Origin: a virus
Length of the DNA: 41,062 bases
Strand: one strand, 5' to 3'
Virus record (IMG/VR): IMGVR_UViG_3300048589_001656
Coordinates: 1 to 41,062 of that record
Shown here one piece after another: positions 20,992 to 28,984 of the stretch (the stretch's first letter is position 1; every line of letters begins with the position of its first letter). A program made the position numbers and the translations under genes. The notes beneath the pieces are model-generated. The model was not told the DNA's origin. It made no database searches and saw only the letters and a list, made by a program, of their open reading frames with translations.

Positions 20992-21024
20992 CATAAGTCT
21001 TTTATGACTGGTCTTATTATATCA
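20990..21024 (-). promoter_or_regulatory. Late leader cassette E: extended -10 and AAGAC hairpin
   Basis: TGATATAAT (21016-21024), with TGA the stop codon of the upstream glycosyltransferase. Seven bases on is GTCATAA-AAGAC-TTATGGC (20990-21008; seven pairs including one G-U), so the RNA would begin at the hairpin. Its last two bases are part of the terminator stem. It controls genes 20946-19691. Confidence 0.75.
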
Positions 21025-21771
21025 CCTAAGCGGCACTGGTTCTTTGTTTACCAAATGCAATACCTCACGCACATCACCATCTATGTACATGTATTTCTGA
21101 CCATCAAATCCATGTTTCTTGATAAAACGCTGCTTCAGTGTTTCAAACTGACTCGATAAGTCATCGACGTGTAAGGTAGCTCCCATGCGATGTTGCACAT
21201 AGGCTGACGGGTTTGTGTACAGTTTGTAACCATGCGCCATCAAACGCACCCACATATCGGTGTCTTCAAAGTTGCAAGGGAAGTAAGTTTTCCAGTCAAA
21301 ATATCCCACCTTGTCAACAATCTTTTTGGAAAGCATAAAACACGCGCCAGGGAACCAATTCCACACCTCAGTTAACTTGTCTCGGTAGGGCATACCCTCA
21401 ACCTGCGGACAAGCTGCACCACAATCCTTGTTCTCGAAGCATTTAAGCATCGCCTCCACCCATCCTGGTGAGACTATTGTGTCATCGCCCAAGATGATCA
21501 CCTTATCGTGAGTTGCCAACTCAATGCCTTTATTCCATCCAATCGAGATACCTTGGTTTTGTGTATAACGTCTGTGTTTGTCGGCATGATCCAGTACCCA
21601 TGACTCATCAATGGTTGAGCCGTTATCAACCACAATCAGCTCGTAATTATCGGTGTGTTCGATGATTGAGTTAACACAATCCTGCATCATATCGGGATCG
21701 TAGTTGTCCGGCATTTTGTCCATCTCACGGTGAAAGAATAGCAACACAATGGAAACAGGCTCACTCGCCAT
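21022..21771 (-). CDS. Family 2 (GT-A) glycosyltransferase, 249 aa
   Basis: A 249-residue nucleotide-sugar glycosyltransferase. It has an N-terminal beta strand (SIVLLFFHRE), YELIVVDNGSTIDES, the acceptor-side YTQNQGISIGWNKGIELATH, and the metal-binding LGDDT near residue 94, then PGWVEAMLKCFEN and CFMLSKKIVDKVGYFDWKTY, typical of family GT2. There is no membrane span. Ribosome site GGAGGAACTAT. Last gene of the glycan operon; its TGA stop is part of the next promoter. It probably adds one residue to a glycan built with the other operon enzymes. Confidence 0.8.
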   Translation of the reverse strand: MASEPVSIVLLFFHREMDKMPDNYDPDMMQDCVNSIIEHTDNYELIVVDNGSTIDESWVLDHADKHRRYTQNQGISIGWNKGIELATHDKVIILGDDTIVSPGWVEAMLKCFENKDCGAACPQVEGMPYRDKLTEVWNWFPGACFMLSKKIVDKVGYFDWKTYFPCNFEDTDMWVRLMAHGYKLYTNPSAYVQHRMGATLHVDDLSSQFETLKQRFIKKHGFDGQKYMYIDGDVREVLHLVNKEPVPLR

Positions 21772-22432
21772 ATAGTTCCTCCCAGTTAATACTTGGCGCT
21801 AGATAATCCTTGACCATATGTGTTGCAAACGATGGAATCGGGACCCAGAGCGTGTGTCCGGCATATGCAAGCTCTCTCCAGACCTCATCATCTAAGTAGC
21901 CATACTTTACGAGCGTGTCATAGTTCTCTCGAATAACATCAGCGCTTGTTGCCCACGTCATCGTGTTGCGCTCGGTAGTGCGGTAGTGATGGTTGCCAAC
22001 CAAAGCAATCTCGCACACGGGAGAATGGATTGATTGATCAAGGTAAAAGTTCAAGTGATCATAGGGACTGACTATATCAAGCTCGCTTAGTGCCTCAAGA
22101 TAGGTTTTTCCCACCACGCCACGGTAAAGATAATCACACTCTTGTAAAAGCACATAGTCGTCAGCTTGTGCCGCTAGGGCATAGGCTCTAAGCATCGTGC
22201 CGTTAATCCCAAGCGTTGATTCTTCCACATTAAACTCGAAGGGCAGGTTTTCAAATAATGAGCGATATTTCTCACCGCAATGATCAAGCAGAAACGTCAC
22301 ATCCAACTCAATATCACTAAACGCATGAGTGAATGAGTCTAAGCAGAGTTTATTCAGCTTAAACTTATCATCCTGATAAATTGGTGATGGATTGGTGCTT
22401 GGAATACCACACATCCGGTAGATTACGCGCAT
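21761..22432 (-). CDS. Putative glycosyltransferase-like protein, 223 aa
   Basis: A 223-residue protein with GT-A-like features: a strand and helix start (MRVIYRMCGIPSTNPSPIYQ), LDVTFLLDHCG, and QADDYVLLQECDYLYRG with an acidic pair (about residues 90-106) where these enzymes bind the nucleotide. Later ERNTMTWATSADVIREN and PSFATHMVKDYLAPSI resemble acceptor-domain elements. The family is not certain. Ribosome site GGGGAGCAT; it overlaps both neighbours by about ten bases. Confidence 0.5.
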   Translation of the reverse strand: MRVIYRMCGIPSTNPSPIYQDDKFKLNKLCLDSFTHAFSDIELDVTFLLDHCGEKYRSLFENLPFEFNVEESTLGINGTMLRAYALAAQADDYVLLQECDYLYRGVVGKTYLEALSELDIVSPYDHLNFYLDQSIHSPVCEIALVGNHHYRTTERNTMTWATSADVIRENYDTLVKYGYLDDEVWRELAYAGHTLWVPIPSFATHMVKDYLAPSINWEELYGE

Positions 22433-23586
22433 ATGCTCCCCACAACTTCATCAATAAAGGCAATCATTTCAGGGGTTATGCTTGGATGGACTGAGAGAAA
22501 CATGCCATCACGCATCACTAGGTCAGCGTTTACCATCTCACCCTCACATGAATAAGGCGCGTCTTTATATGCTGGATGCCTCAAGATGTTTCCTGAAAAG
22601 ATGGTCCGACACTCGATGTTGTTTGCTTCAAGCGTGTCCATGACTAACTTGCGCTTAATACCAGAACAAAGTAATGGGAATGAGAACCAACACACGGTGG
22701 CATTGTCCATGCTATCAACTAGGGTGAATTGCGGATACTTTTCAAACACTTGGCGCATTAAGCGATAGTTTTCAAGTCGTCTTTCTCTAAACTGTTCGAG
22801 TTTTTTAAGTTGCACCCTACCTATGGCGCACTGAAGCTCTAGTGGCTTCATGTTGTAGCCAATCTCCTCGTAGACATAGCGTGAGCGGTAGTCATCAGGG
22901 AAGCCAGGATAGTCGTAGATTGCATCAGTGCCATCAGCCCTGCCCCACTCTCTGATTTTCTTCATGCGGTCAGCCAGTGCTTCATCATCGGTTAGACAAC
23001 AGCCGCCCTCCCCAGTTGAGATTATGTGTGCCGCGTGGAATGAGACACAAGATACATCGGCAAAGGTTTCAACAAACTTACCATCAACCAAAGTGCCATA
23101 CCCATCACAGTTGTCTAAGATGATTTTCACATCATTGCCCACAATCTTTCTAATAGCCGAAAGATCATTGGGATTTGAGGCGATGTTTACCGCAATTACT
23201 GCCTTAATGCCTCGTGCAAGTTTCAGCTTCTCCAGATCCATGTTTAGAGTCTTCAAATCAACGTCTACCACATGTGGAATACAACCACATTGCAGGATTG
23301 CATTGAACGCGGTAGGAAAATTGACTGCCGGAATAGCAACAAGCGATCCCTTTGGTAAATGCAAGGCTGTCAAAGCCACCAGTAGCGCAGATGAGCCGGA
23401 ATTGGTCAATACAGCGCGTTGTACTCCTGTCTTTTCTGCCAGTTCTTCCTCGAGTGCAAGAGATTCAGGTCCTACGGTCCAGCGTTTGCCACCATGATTG
23501 TCAAATACCGCCAACATAGCGCTTCGTTCTTCATCTCCCGCAATCATGCCCCCATACTCAATTCGATCAATCTTTGGTCGAAACAT
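22423..23586 (-). CDS. RfbH/ColD-like PLP sugar 3-dehydratase (DegT fold)
   Basis: A 387-residue DegT/DnrJ/EryC1/StrS-fold enzyme. The internal-aldimine lysine of aminotransferases is replaced by histidine in SFHAAHIISTGEGG, as in RfbH (E1) and ColD, which use PMP to remove the 3-hydroxyl of a 4-keto-6-deoxy sugar. Further RfbH-like blocks are REWGR, YEEIGYNMKPLELQCAIGRV, FSGNILRHPAYKDAPY, GEMVNADLVM and LSVHPSITPEM. The four cysteines that hold the 2Fe-2S cluster in RfbH are absent, which points to a ColD-like mechanism. Start at 23586 is preferred because AAAGG is spaced properly; ATG 23595 is too close. The product would be a 3-deoxy or 3,6-dideoxy sugar nucleotide. Confidence 0.8.
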   Translation of the reverse strand: MFRPKIDRIEYGGMIAGDEERSAMLAVFDNHGGKRWTVGPESLALEEELAEKTGVQRAVLTNSGSSALLVALTALHLPKGSLVAIPAVNFPTAFNAILQCGCIPHVVDVDLKTLNMDLEKLKLARGIKAVIAVNIASNPNDLSAIRKIVGNDVKIILDNCDGYGTLVDGKFVETFADVSCVSFHAAHIISTGEGGCCLTDDEALADRMKKIREWGRADGTDAIYDYPGFPDDYRSRYVYEEIGYNMKPLELQCAIGRVQLKKLEQFRERRLENYRLMRQVFEKYPQFTLVDSMDNATVCWFSFPLLCSGIKRKLVMDTLEANNIECRTIFSGNILRHPAYKDAPYSCEGEMVNADLVMRDGMFLSVHPSITPEMIAFIDEVVGSICA

Positions 23587-24496
23587 AGATTTCATCCTTT
23601 TTCTGAATAATTGGTAACTGCTTCTGCTCTTGTACCCATTCCCATGTCATCGCCAATCCGTCTTCAATCGGCGTGTTTATATACTTTGTTAGTTTCTGTT
23701 GATTAGTGTGGTCAGCGAGGAACATAGAGATCTCTTGCGGTCTGCCCGGGTGCATTTCCACGTGCCCCTTGATGCCTGTTACTTGTTGTACTAAATCAGA
23801 TAGTTCTTTGATGGATATGTCTTGTTCAGCTCCAACGTTTAGTGTTTGGTTGTCAAAACTAGAGTCAAGTGAATCAACCAACACCCGTACCACATCGTCA
23901 ACATATGAGAATGCTCGACGCATTTCACCGTGACCAAAGAGTTTGTATGGCTCACCATCCATAAGTTTGCGCATGAACAGCGCCACCACGTTTTTATACG
24001 GGTCACTCATGTTTTGTCCTGGCCCGTAGACGTTGTGAGGTCGGAAAATTGTGTACTTGAAGCCATACACCTTAGCCATGATGCGCAAAATCTGCTCACA
24101 AGCTAGTTTGTTGACTCCATATACATCTTTGGGGATAGTCGGACCATCTTCTTTGTAAGGCACGTTTGCCTCACCATAGACCGCTACACTTGAGGTGTAG
24201 ATAAACTTTTTCACATTCACGTTGATTGCAGCCCGCAAAGTATTGGCAAAGATCCCTATATTATTGTGGATCATATCAACGGGTGAGATCTGACCACGTG
24301 CTTCTGCGGCATTGGCTGCTAGGTGATAGACCACATCGGGGTAGATTTGACTAAACAACTTGTCCACTTGCTCAGTATCGTTAAGGTCACAACCAGTAAC
24401 CAGGTCAAGACACGACACATCATGCTCTTGCTCAATCAGTTCTCGAACTAGGTTAGAGCCGATAAGCCCCGATGATCCAGTAACTACGATTTTCAT
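23567..24496 (-). CDS. NAD-dependent sugar-nucleotide epimerase/dehydratase (extended SDR), 309 aa
   Basis: Starts MKIVVTGSSGLIGSNLVREL, the Rossmann TGxxGxxG motif of extended short-chain dehydrogenases. CLDLVTGCDLND holds the adenine-binding acidic residue. The catalytic Ser and Tyr-Lys are in FIYTSSVAVYGE and YGVNKLACEQ, and the substrate part has IFRPHNVYGPGQ. These enzymes oxidise and reduce nucleotide sugars at C4 (epimerase) or remove water at C4/C6 (dehydratase). ATG at 24496 overlaps the upstream stop (ATGA). In this operon it probably prepares the 4-keto or 4-epimer sugar used by the PLP enzyme next door. Confidence 0.85.
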   Translation of the reverse strand: MKIVVTGSSGLIGSNLVRELIEQEHDVSCLDLVTGCDLNDTEQVDKLFSQIYPDVVYHLAANAAEARGQISPVDMIHNNIGIFANTLRAAINVNVKKFIYTSSVAVYGEANVPYKEDGPTIPKDVYGVNKLACEQILRIMAKVYGFKYTIFRPHNVYGPGQNMSDPYKNVVALFMRKLMDGEPYKLFGHGEMRRAFSYVDDVVRVLVDSLDSSFDNQTLNVGAEQDISIKELSDLVQQVTGIKGHVEMHPGRPQEISMFLADHTNQQKLTKYINTPIEDGLAMTWEWVQEQKQLPIIQKKDEIYVSTKD

Positions 24497-25257
24497 AGGC
24501 TGTAAAACTCCATCAACTTCTTGATAATGGTTTTGCATCGGTGCGTGTAGGTGTGGTGTTTAAGAAAATGCTTTCTTGCATTGTGAGTAATCTTCAACCG
24601 CAGATCATCATCGGCGAGTAGTTTCTTTAGAACTTCCAATAGTTCTTTATGTGATGAATAACCCATGTAATGCACTCCATCGGTTGCAAATTGGTCAAGG
24701 TATTGATTGCGCTCCATGACCTGACACCCAAGCGCCATTGATTCAAAGAAGCGCAAGTTAACGTCAATGATTTTCCTAGTATGGTTAAAGAGAATCTTGC
24801 ATTTGTTTAGGTACATTGGTACATCTTGACCGGGTATGTCACTTCGATTAAAGAAACTATTTGGATACGCTCCCTGGATAACATTGAGATACTGATTGCG
24901 CTCCTCATAATATGGATTACCGATAAACCCAATGTCGTAGATTTTTTCCACATCCACTGGCTTGTGTAATTCTGGATCAGCGGCATAGGTAACAAGCGCG
25001 CAGTTATCGCCCATGATGAGTTTGTGATCCTTGCCATATGACGGTAGTGTGTAAAACAAGTATTCAGCCCTTCTGTTCATCGGATAATCTTGGCTGTAAT
25101 AAACAGGGAGCAACTCATCCTCTCGGGGTATCTTCGGCTCCATATATATCAACACCTCACGCTCACCAGGTAATTGGTGTTTTTCCATTTCCTGAGCTAA
25201 CAATCCAGGGAATAAATACTCAGTGTATTCTTCTCTCACAATACTTACTTTTCCCAT
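24493..25257 (-). CDS. CgeB-like glycosyltransferase (GT-B type), 254 aa
   Basis: A 254-residue protein. It has YDIGFIGNPYYEERNQYLNV and YLNKCKILFNHTRKIIDVNL, then FFESMALGCQVMERN and DGVHYMGYSSHKELLEVLKK LLADDDLRLKITHNARKHFL, the motif order of CgeB/glyco_trans_1_2 glycosyltransferases (GT-B fold). The EX7E-like end (RFFESMALGC) binds the donor nucleotide. It overlaps the 1080-residue gene by 13 bases and the epimerase by four. It is shorter than most GT-B enzymes and may lack part of the N-terminal acceptor domain. Confidence 0.7.
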   Translation of the reverse strand: MGKVSIVREEYTEYLFPGLLAQEMEKHQLPGEREVLIYMEPKIPREDELLPVYYSQDYPMNRRAEYLFYTLPSYGKDHKLIMGDNCALVTYAADPELHKPVDVEKIYDIGFIGNPYYEERNQYLNVIQGAYPNSFFNRSDIPGQDVPMYLNKCKILFNHTRKIIDVNLRFFESMALGCQVMERNQYLDQFATDGVHYMGYSSHKELLEVLKKLLADDDLRLKITHNARKHFLKHHTYTHRCKTIIKKLMEFYSL

Positions 25258-28200
25258 TCAGCCTCCCACTTCTTTGCTAGCTTAGAAGCATTCTTCTGTA
25301 TCCATTTGGCCGCGCCCTCTTGATCTAATCCATCGGGCATCCCGTTATCGAGTTTGATCTTGCGGTCAATGCTTGAATTTCTAACGAGTGGTAATTTTCT
25401 GTTCTTAGTCATGTTCTCAATGAAGGTGTAACGAGCATCATTTAAGTTCCACTCTCGTTTGACGGCATTCTCTTTATGTCCGGTTAAGTATTCCCAGAGG
25501 TCAAGGCAAATGCCGGGCAAGCGCTCGTCCACAATCAAGCCGAAACCCGCTTTAAGCGCTCTAAATGCAATCTCGGTATTGTTGAAGCCTAATCCATCAT
25601 CCTGAAACTCCCACAAGCCATTGAGTTTTCTAGCAATGTGTGTCGGGATTGCGCCCACGTTCATTTCAAAGTCAAAGGGGATATTGGAGTAACGGATCAC
25701 ACCACGCCCGATGCGAATGTTTTTGCGAATAAACTTGCCCACCACATCAGTTGAGCCCTCGAACCAGTCTTCTTTGTTTTCAAGGTTTGGTTTATTCTTT
25801 ATTGAGTAATACACATCAACAGGTGCGAGTAAACAGTCTGGGTAACGCTTGTGTAGTTTGGCTACACGCTCAAGTCCCCAGTGGGGCAATAAAATAAAGT
25901 CTTGCAACCAGAAGATGAGCTGTCCCTTAGCTGAAAAGATTGCCTGGTTATCAGCCTGAATAAGTGCATAGTTATACTTGCTCTTGTCTAGTTTGCCGCG
26001 CATGTAGCGAATGTCTAGACCATATTTAGCAGCATACTTATCTGCCAAGTGCTTGCGGTCTTCGGGGTAGTCATCAACAATCAGCCACTCGATATTCTTG
26101 TAAGTCTGTTTGCTCAAGTTCTCTGCCATTAAGTTCCAGAAGCCCGATCGAATAGTGGGTGTGAACACAGTGATCTTTACGTCTTGGGGTAGTTCTCGCG
26201 TGAATACCTCTGTCCAACTCTTAGCAACTTTTGACCAGTCCCACTCGGCAGTAAACTTGGTGTCAATCGTGTAGGGCTTGTTAAGAAAGTCGATCAAGGC
26301 TTGGGTGTATGCCTTCAGCGACTCGTGAGTAAATGGATCAACCGATAACCGCTCGCCACGCTGTACGGTAGTCTCCAGTGCGCCATAGTTATATGTGATT
26401 GGCACTGTGCCTAGAGCCTGGCAATAGCGGGCAGTTATACAGTCGATCTCTTGGAAGTTGGTGGGGTAAGCCCACACACCACATGAGGCGGCTATGTTGT
26501 AAAGTTCTGTCTTTCCCACCTTGCCGTGATAGGTAATGCCATCCTGTTTTAATAGCTCCATCATCTGATCACGCCACTTCATCTTGTGGGCTACGTGTCC
26601 CAAGAGCTTATTAAACAAATCGAAGCCATAACACACGTGTAACGTTGCGTCCGGTACAGCTTGTTTGATAATAGGCCAGATGTTGAGTAGGTTTTCAAGT
26701 CCTCGATCCGGGCTTGAACCATAGAAGATTGCATGGGGATCGCGCTTAACCTTAACCGAAGCTAGTTTGTCGTACTCAATCCCATTGCCAATAATCTGGA
26801 ACTTGTTGTCTGGCACATGTGGTAGTAGTGATCGGTGATACTCTGACTTGACCATGATGTAGTCAATGCGCGAAAGAAGCTCATCGTCATACTCACCCAC
26901 CTCTGGCACATCATGCAGATCAAGTAATATGAGCCGGGCATCAAGCAGGTTTTTTCTGATGAAGTGTGGATTGCGCCAAGATATAAGAATGTCAAACTTA
27001 TCACGGTGATTGAAGCGTTGGTAGTTCAAATACTCCACGCCGTCATAGACACCCTCATCCGCACCAACACTGGTATAGACGGTCACCTTATAACCCAACT
27101 TTGTCCAGTGCTTTGCTAGATGGACAATAGCTTCTTCAGATCCACCTATCCCTTCTTTAAGTGACTTAGGACTCCACTCAAGCACGTCTATGGCAGCATA
27201 ATAGGCAATACTCTTTTCAGGCCAGACAAAGGGTGAAGCAAACTCGTTGCGCAAGTGAGTGGCATAAACAGTATTCTCAACGTCTGGTGGTAATCCCTCA
27301 AGAAGTGTGTCTATCTTACCTTGCAAGCCACGAGCGTCTAAGTCTTGGATCATCTCAGTGACGTTCTTCATCCAGTTAGTCCATTTTTGCAATTTCTGGA
27401 CACTCTCAATCCGCTTATCGTTTTCTTCTGATGGATCAATGTCGTAGAGCATTGAGGCAGCTTTAATGGCTTGGGGAAAGTCTTTCTTGTTGAACCAGAT
27501 GTAAAACAGCACCATGAGCGCATTGCGCTTGTCCTCAAGTGGGGTAATGATCATGGCAGTCTTTGGCTGGTCCATGTTCGTGCCGACCTTGATGTGATGC
27601 TCTGCCTTGTCAAAGTCTTTTAATGCTGCATAGGATCGAGCTAGGTTTATGTGCCAAGTGGGAAACTCGGGTCGCTCTTTAATGGCTGACAAGAAACACA
27701 CAATTGATTCATCGTAGTGTCCGAAGTGATATTCGATGTTACCCAGGTAATTCCAGGCAAAGGCTTTTTCCTCATCCCATCCCGAGTGCTGCAAGTAGTC
27801 TTGAAACAAATTAAACGCTCGCTTGTAGGCAACATCGTTTTTGGTGTCGTATAAGCACCGGGCTAGGTAGTATTCTGTTCTCGGGTCAATCTCATCAATC
27901 TTGCCTGCAACCATATCTTTGCGCTGTTGCTCATAGTCAGACTGTAATACGTTGATGTTGCGCAGTAATCCATCACGCTTGTTTTCGTCAGTGGGGTAGT
28001 GGTTAACGTAGAAATCTTTGATAAATACCGTGTTGACACGTCTTGATGGGATCAGGGTTTCGTGGAGCTTGGCTTTCCACTTATACACGCCATAACGCAC
28101 GATACGCTCTCTGGGATGGACAATTAAAGCATTGCCTTGCGCATCAAGATCATAATTGTAGTCGGTGAAGACTGCATCAAGCCCCTTGGTACTCATCACC

Positions 28201-28487
28201 TCAATCACTTCGGGGATGGTGTCTGCCTGTTGCACCACATCATCACTATCAATCCACAACACATATTGTGTATCACTTGGTACTTGTTCAAGGTTAAAGT
28301 TTCGAGCTGCGGCAAAGTCGTGATTCCAGGGAAAGTATGACCAGGTAATCTTGGGATCATCCCATTGTGGTTTGTTGATCTTGGTGGTGGTGATATAGAT
28401 GTGATCAACGTAGTCGTAGACGCTTTTAATTGCTCGCTTCAGATGTGGGTGATCACCCTCAGTAATCATACAGAGTGCTAGGTTCAT
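25245..28487 (-). CDS. Three-module glycosyltransferase, 1080 aa (GT-A, TPR, GT-B, GT-A)
   Basis: Residues 1-110: a GT2 module with MITEGDHPHLKRAIKSVYDY, SYFPWNHDFAAARNF and D80-S-D-D in LWIDSDD. Residues about 180-350: TPR-like helix pairs (YYLARCLYDTKNDVAYKRAF, WNYLGNIEYHFGHYDESIVC). Residues about 430-740: a GT4-type GT-B module (GIGGSEEAIVHLAKHWTKLG, then GSSPDRGLENLLNIWP, HGKVGKTELYNIAASCGVWA). Residues about 755-1000: a second GT2 module (ITVFTPTIRSGFWNLMAENL, LIVDDYPEDRK). Such fused enzymes build a chain of two or three sugars on one protein. Ribosome site GGAGAGAAATTTTAACC; gene follows the 136-residue protein. The end is basic (KWEAEWEK). Confidence 0.8.
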   Translation of the reverse strand: MNLALCMITEGDHPHLKRAIKSVYDYVDHIYITTTKINKPQWDDPKITWSYFPWNHDFAAARNFNLEQVPSDTQYVLWIDSDDVVQQADTIPEVIEVMSTKGLDAVFTDYNYDLDAQGNALIVHPRERIVRYGVYKWKAKLHETLIPSRRVNTVFIKDFYVNHYPTDENKRDGLLRNINVLQSDYEQQRKDMVAGKIDEIDPRTEYYLARCLYDTKNDVAYKRAFNLFQDYLQHSGWDEEKAFAWNYLGNIEYHFGHYDESIVCFLSAIKERPEFPTWHINLARSYAALKDFDKAEHHIKVGTNMDQPKTAMIITPLEDKRNALMVLFYIWFNKKDFPQAIKAASMLYDIDPSEENDKRIESVQKLQKWTNWMKNVTEMIQDLDARGLQGKIDTLLEGLPPDVENTVYATHLRNEFASPFVWPEKSIAYYAAIDVLEWSPKSLKEGIGGSEEAIVHLAKHWTKLGYKVTVYTSVGADEGVYDGVEYLNYQRFNHRDKFDILISWRNPHFIRKNLLDARLILLDLHDVPEVGEYDDELLSRIDYIMVKSEYHRSLLPHVPDNKFQIIGNGIEYDKLASVKVKRDPHAIFYGSSPDRGLENLLNIWPIIKQAVPDATLHVCYGFDLFNKLLGHVAHKMKWRDQMMELLKQDGITYHGKVGKTELYNIAASCGVWAYPTNFQEIDCITARYCQALGTVPITYNYGALETTVQRGERLSVDPFTHESLKAYTQALIDFLNKPYTIDTKFTAEWDWSKVAKSWTEVFTRELPQDVKITVFTPTIRSGFWNLMAENLSKQTYKNIEWLIVDDYPEDRKHLADKYAAKYGLDIRYMRGKLDKSKYNYALIQADNQAIFSAKGQLIFWLQDFILLPHWGLERVAKLHKRYPDCLLAPVDVYYSIKNKPNLENKEDWFEGSTDVVGKFIRKNIRIGRGVIRYSNIPFDFEMNVGAIPTHIARKLNGLWEFQDDGLGFNNTEIAFRALKAGFGLIVDERLPGICLDLWEYLTGHKENAVKREWNLNDARYTFIENMTKNRKLPLVRNSSIDRKIKLDNGMPDGLDQEGAAKWIQKNASKLAKKWEAEWEK

Positions 28488-28489
28488 GG

Positions 28490-28900
28490 TTAAAATTTCT
28501 CTCCTCCCCTAAATCCTGGATAACGCTTGGCAAACTCGCGCCAGTATTTCTGTGTGCCATATTCTTCAATCTTGTGTGAGGCAATCTTTTGGAGTAGATA
28601 GGTCAACTCTTGGGGTACTTCAACCAGTGAGCGCCAAGTCTTATTATCAGTCGAGCCATGCTTGTTCTTGCGGTTGGCTCGATAGCGAGCCATAAACTTC
28701 AGATACTCTTTATGCTCAATGGGGTATTTCTTGGCCCATATCTCCAAACAAAAGTCGGTGATCTCCCAGATGTTCTTGTGTCTAACTTTGTAGATTAACT
28801 CATCAACTGCTTGCACCATCCATGCTGGATAAGTTTTCTGAGACAGGGGATCGGTGTAGTAAAACTTTGCGTCTACATCCTGATTGAGTGCTGAGGTCAT
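28490..28900 (-). CDS. Hypothetical protein, 136 aa, first gene of the glycan operon
   Basis: Not recognised. It is helical with many charged and aromatic residues (YPAWMVQAVDELIYKVRHKN IWEITDFCLEIWAKKY, EYLKFMARYRANRKNKHG) and a basic C-terminus (FAKRYPGFRGGEKF). It follows the capsid terminator without a clear promoter, so it and the glycosyltransferase operon may depend on read-through from the capsid operon. It ends two bases before the 1080-residue gene and may work with it. Confidence 0.6.
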   Translation of the reverse strand: MTSALNQDVDAKFYYTDPLSQKTYPAWMVQAVDELIYKVRHKNIWEITDFCLEIWAKKYPIEHKEYLKFMARYRANRKNKHGSTDNKTWRSLVEVPQELTYLLQKIASHKIEEYGTQKYWREFAKRYPGFRGGEKF

Positions 28901-28914
28901 ATACTCTATCCAAC

Positions 28915-28950
28915 AAAAAACTCACCCCAGGGGTTAGCGCCTGGGATGAG
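28915..28950 (-). terminator. Intrinsic terminator after the major capsid gene
   Basis: Minus-strand stem CTCATCCCAGG paired with CCTGGGGTGAG (11 pairs including one G-U, loop of eight) followed by six U. It lies between the capsid stop at 28985 and the 136-residue gene, and lacks the AAGAC hairpin and -10 box of the leader cassettes. It probably limits the glycan operon to a fraction of capsid transcription. Confidence 0.85.
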
Positions 28951-28984
28951 TTTACTATTGCTAACCTGATAAACCATACGTTCC

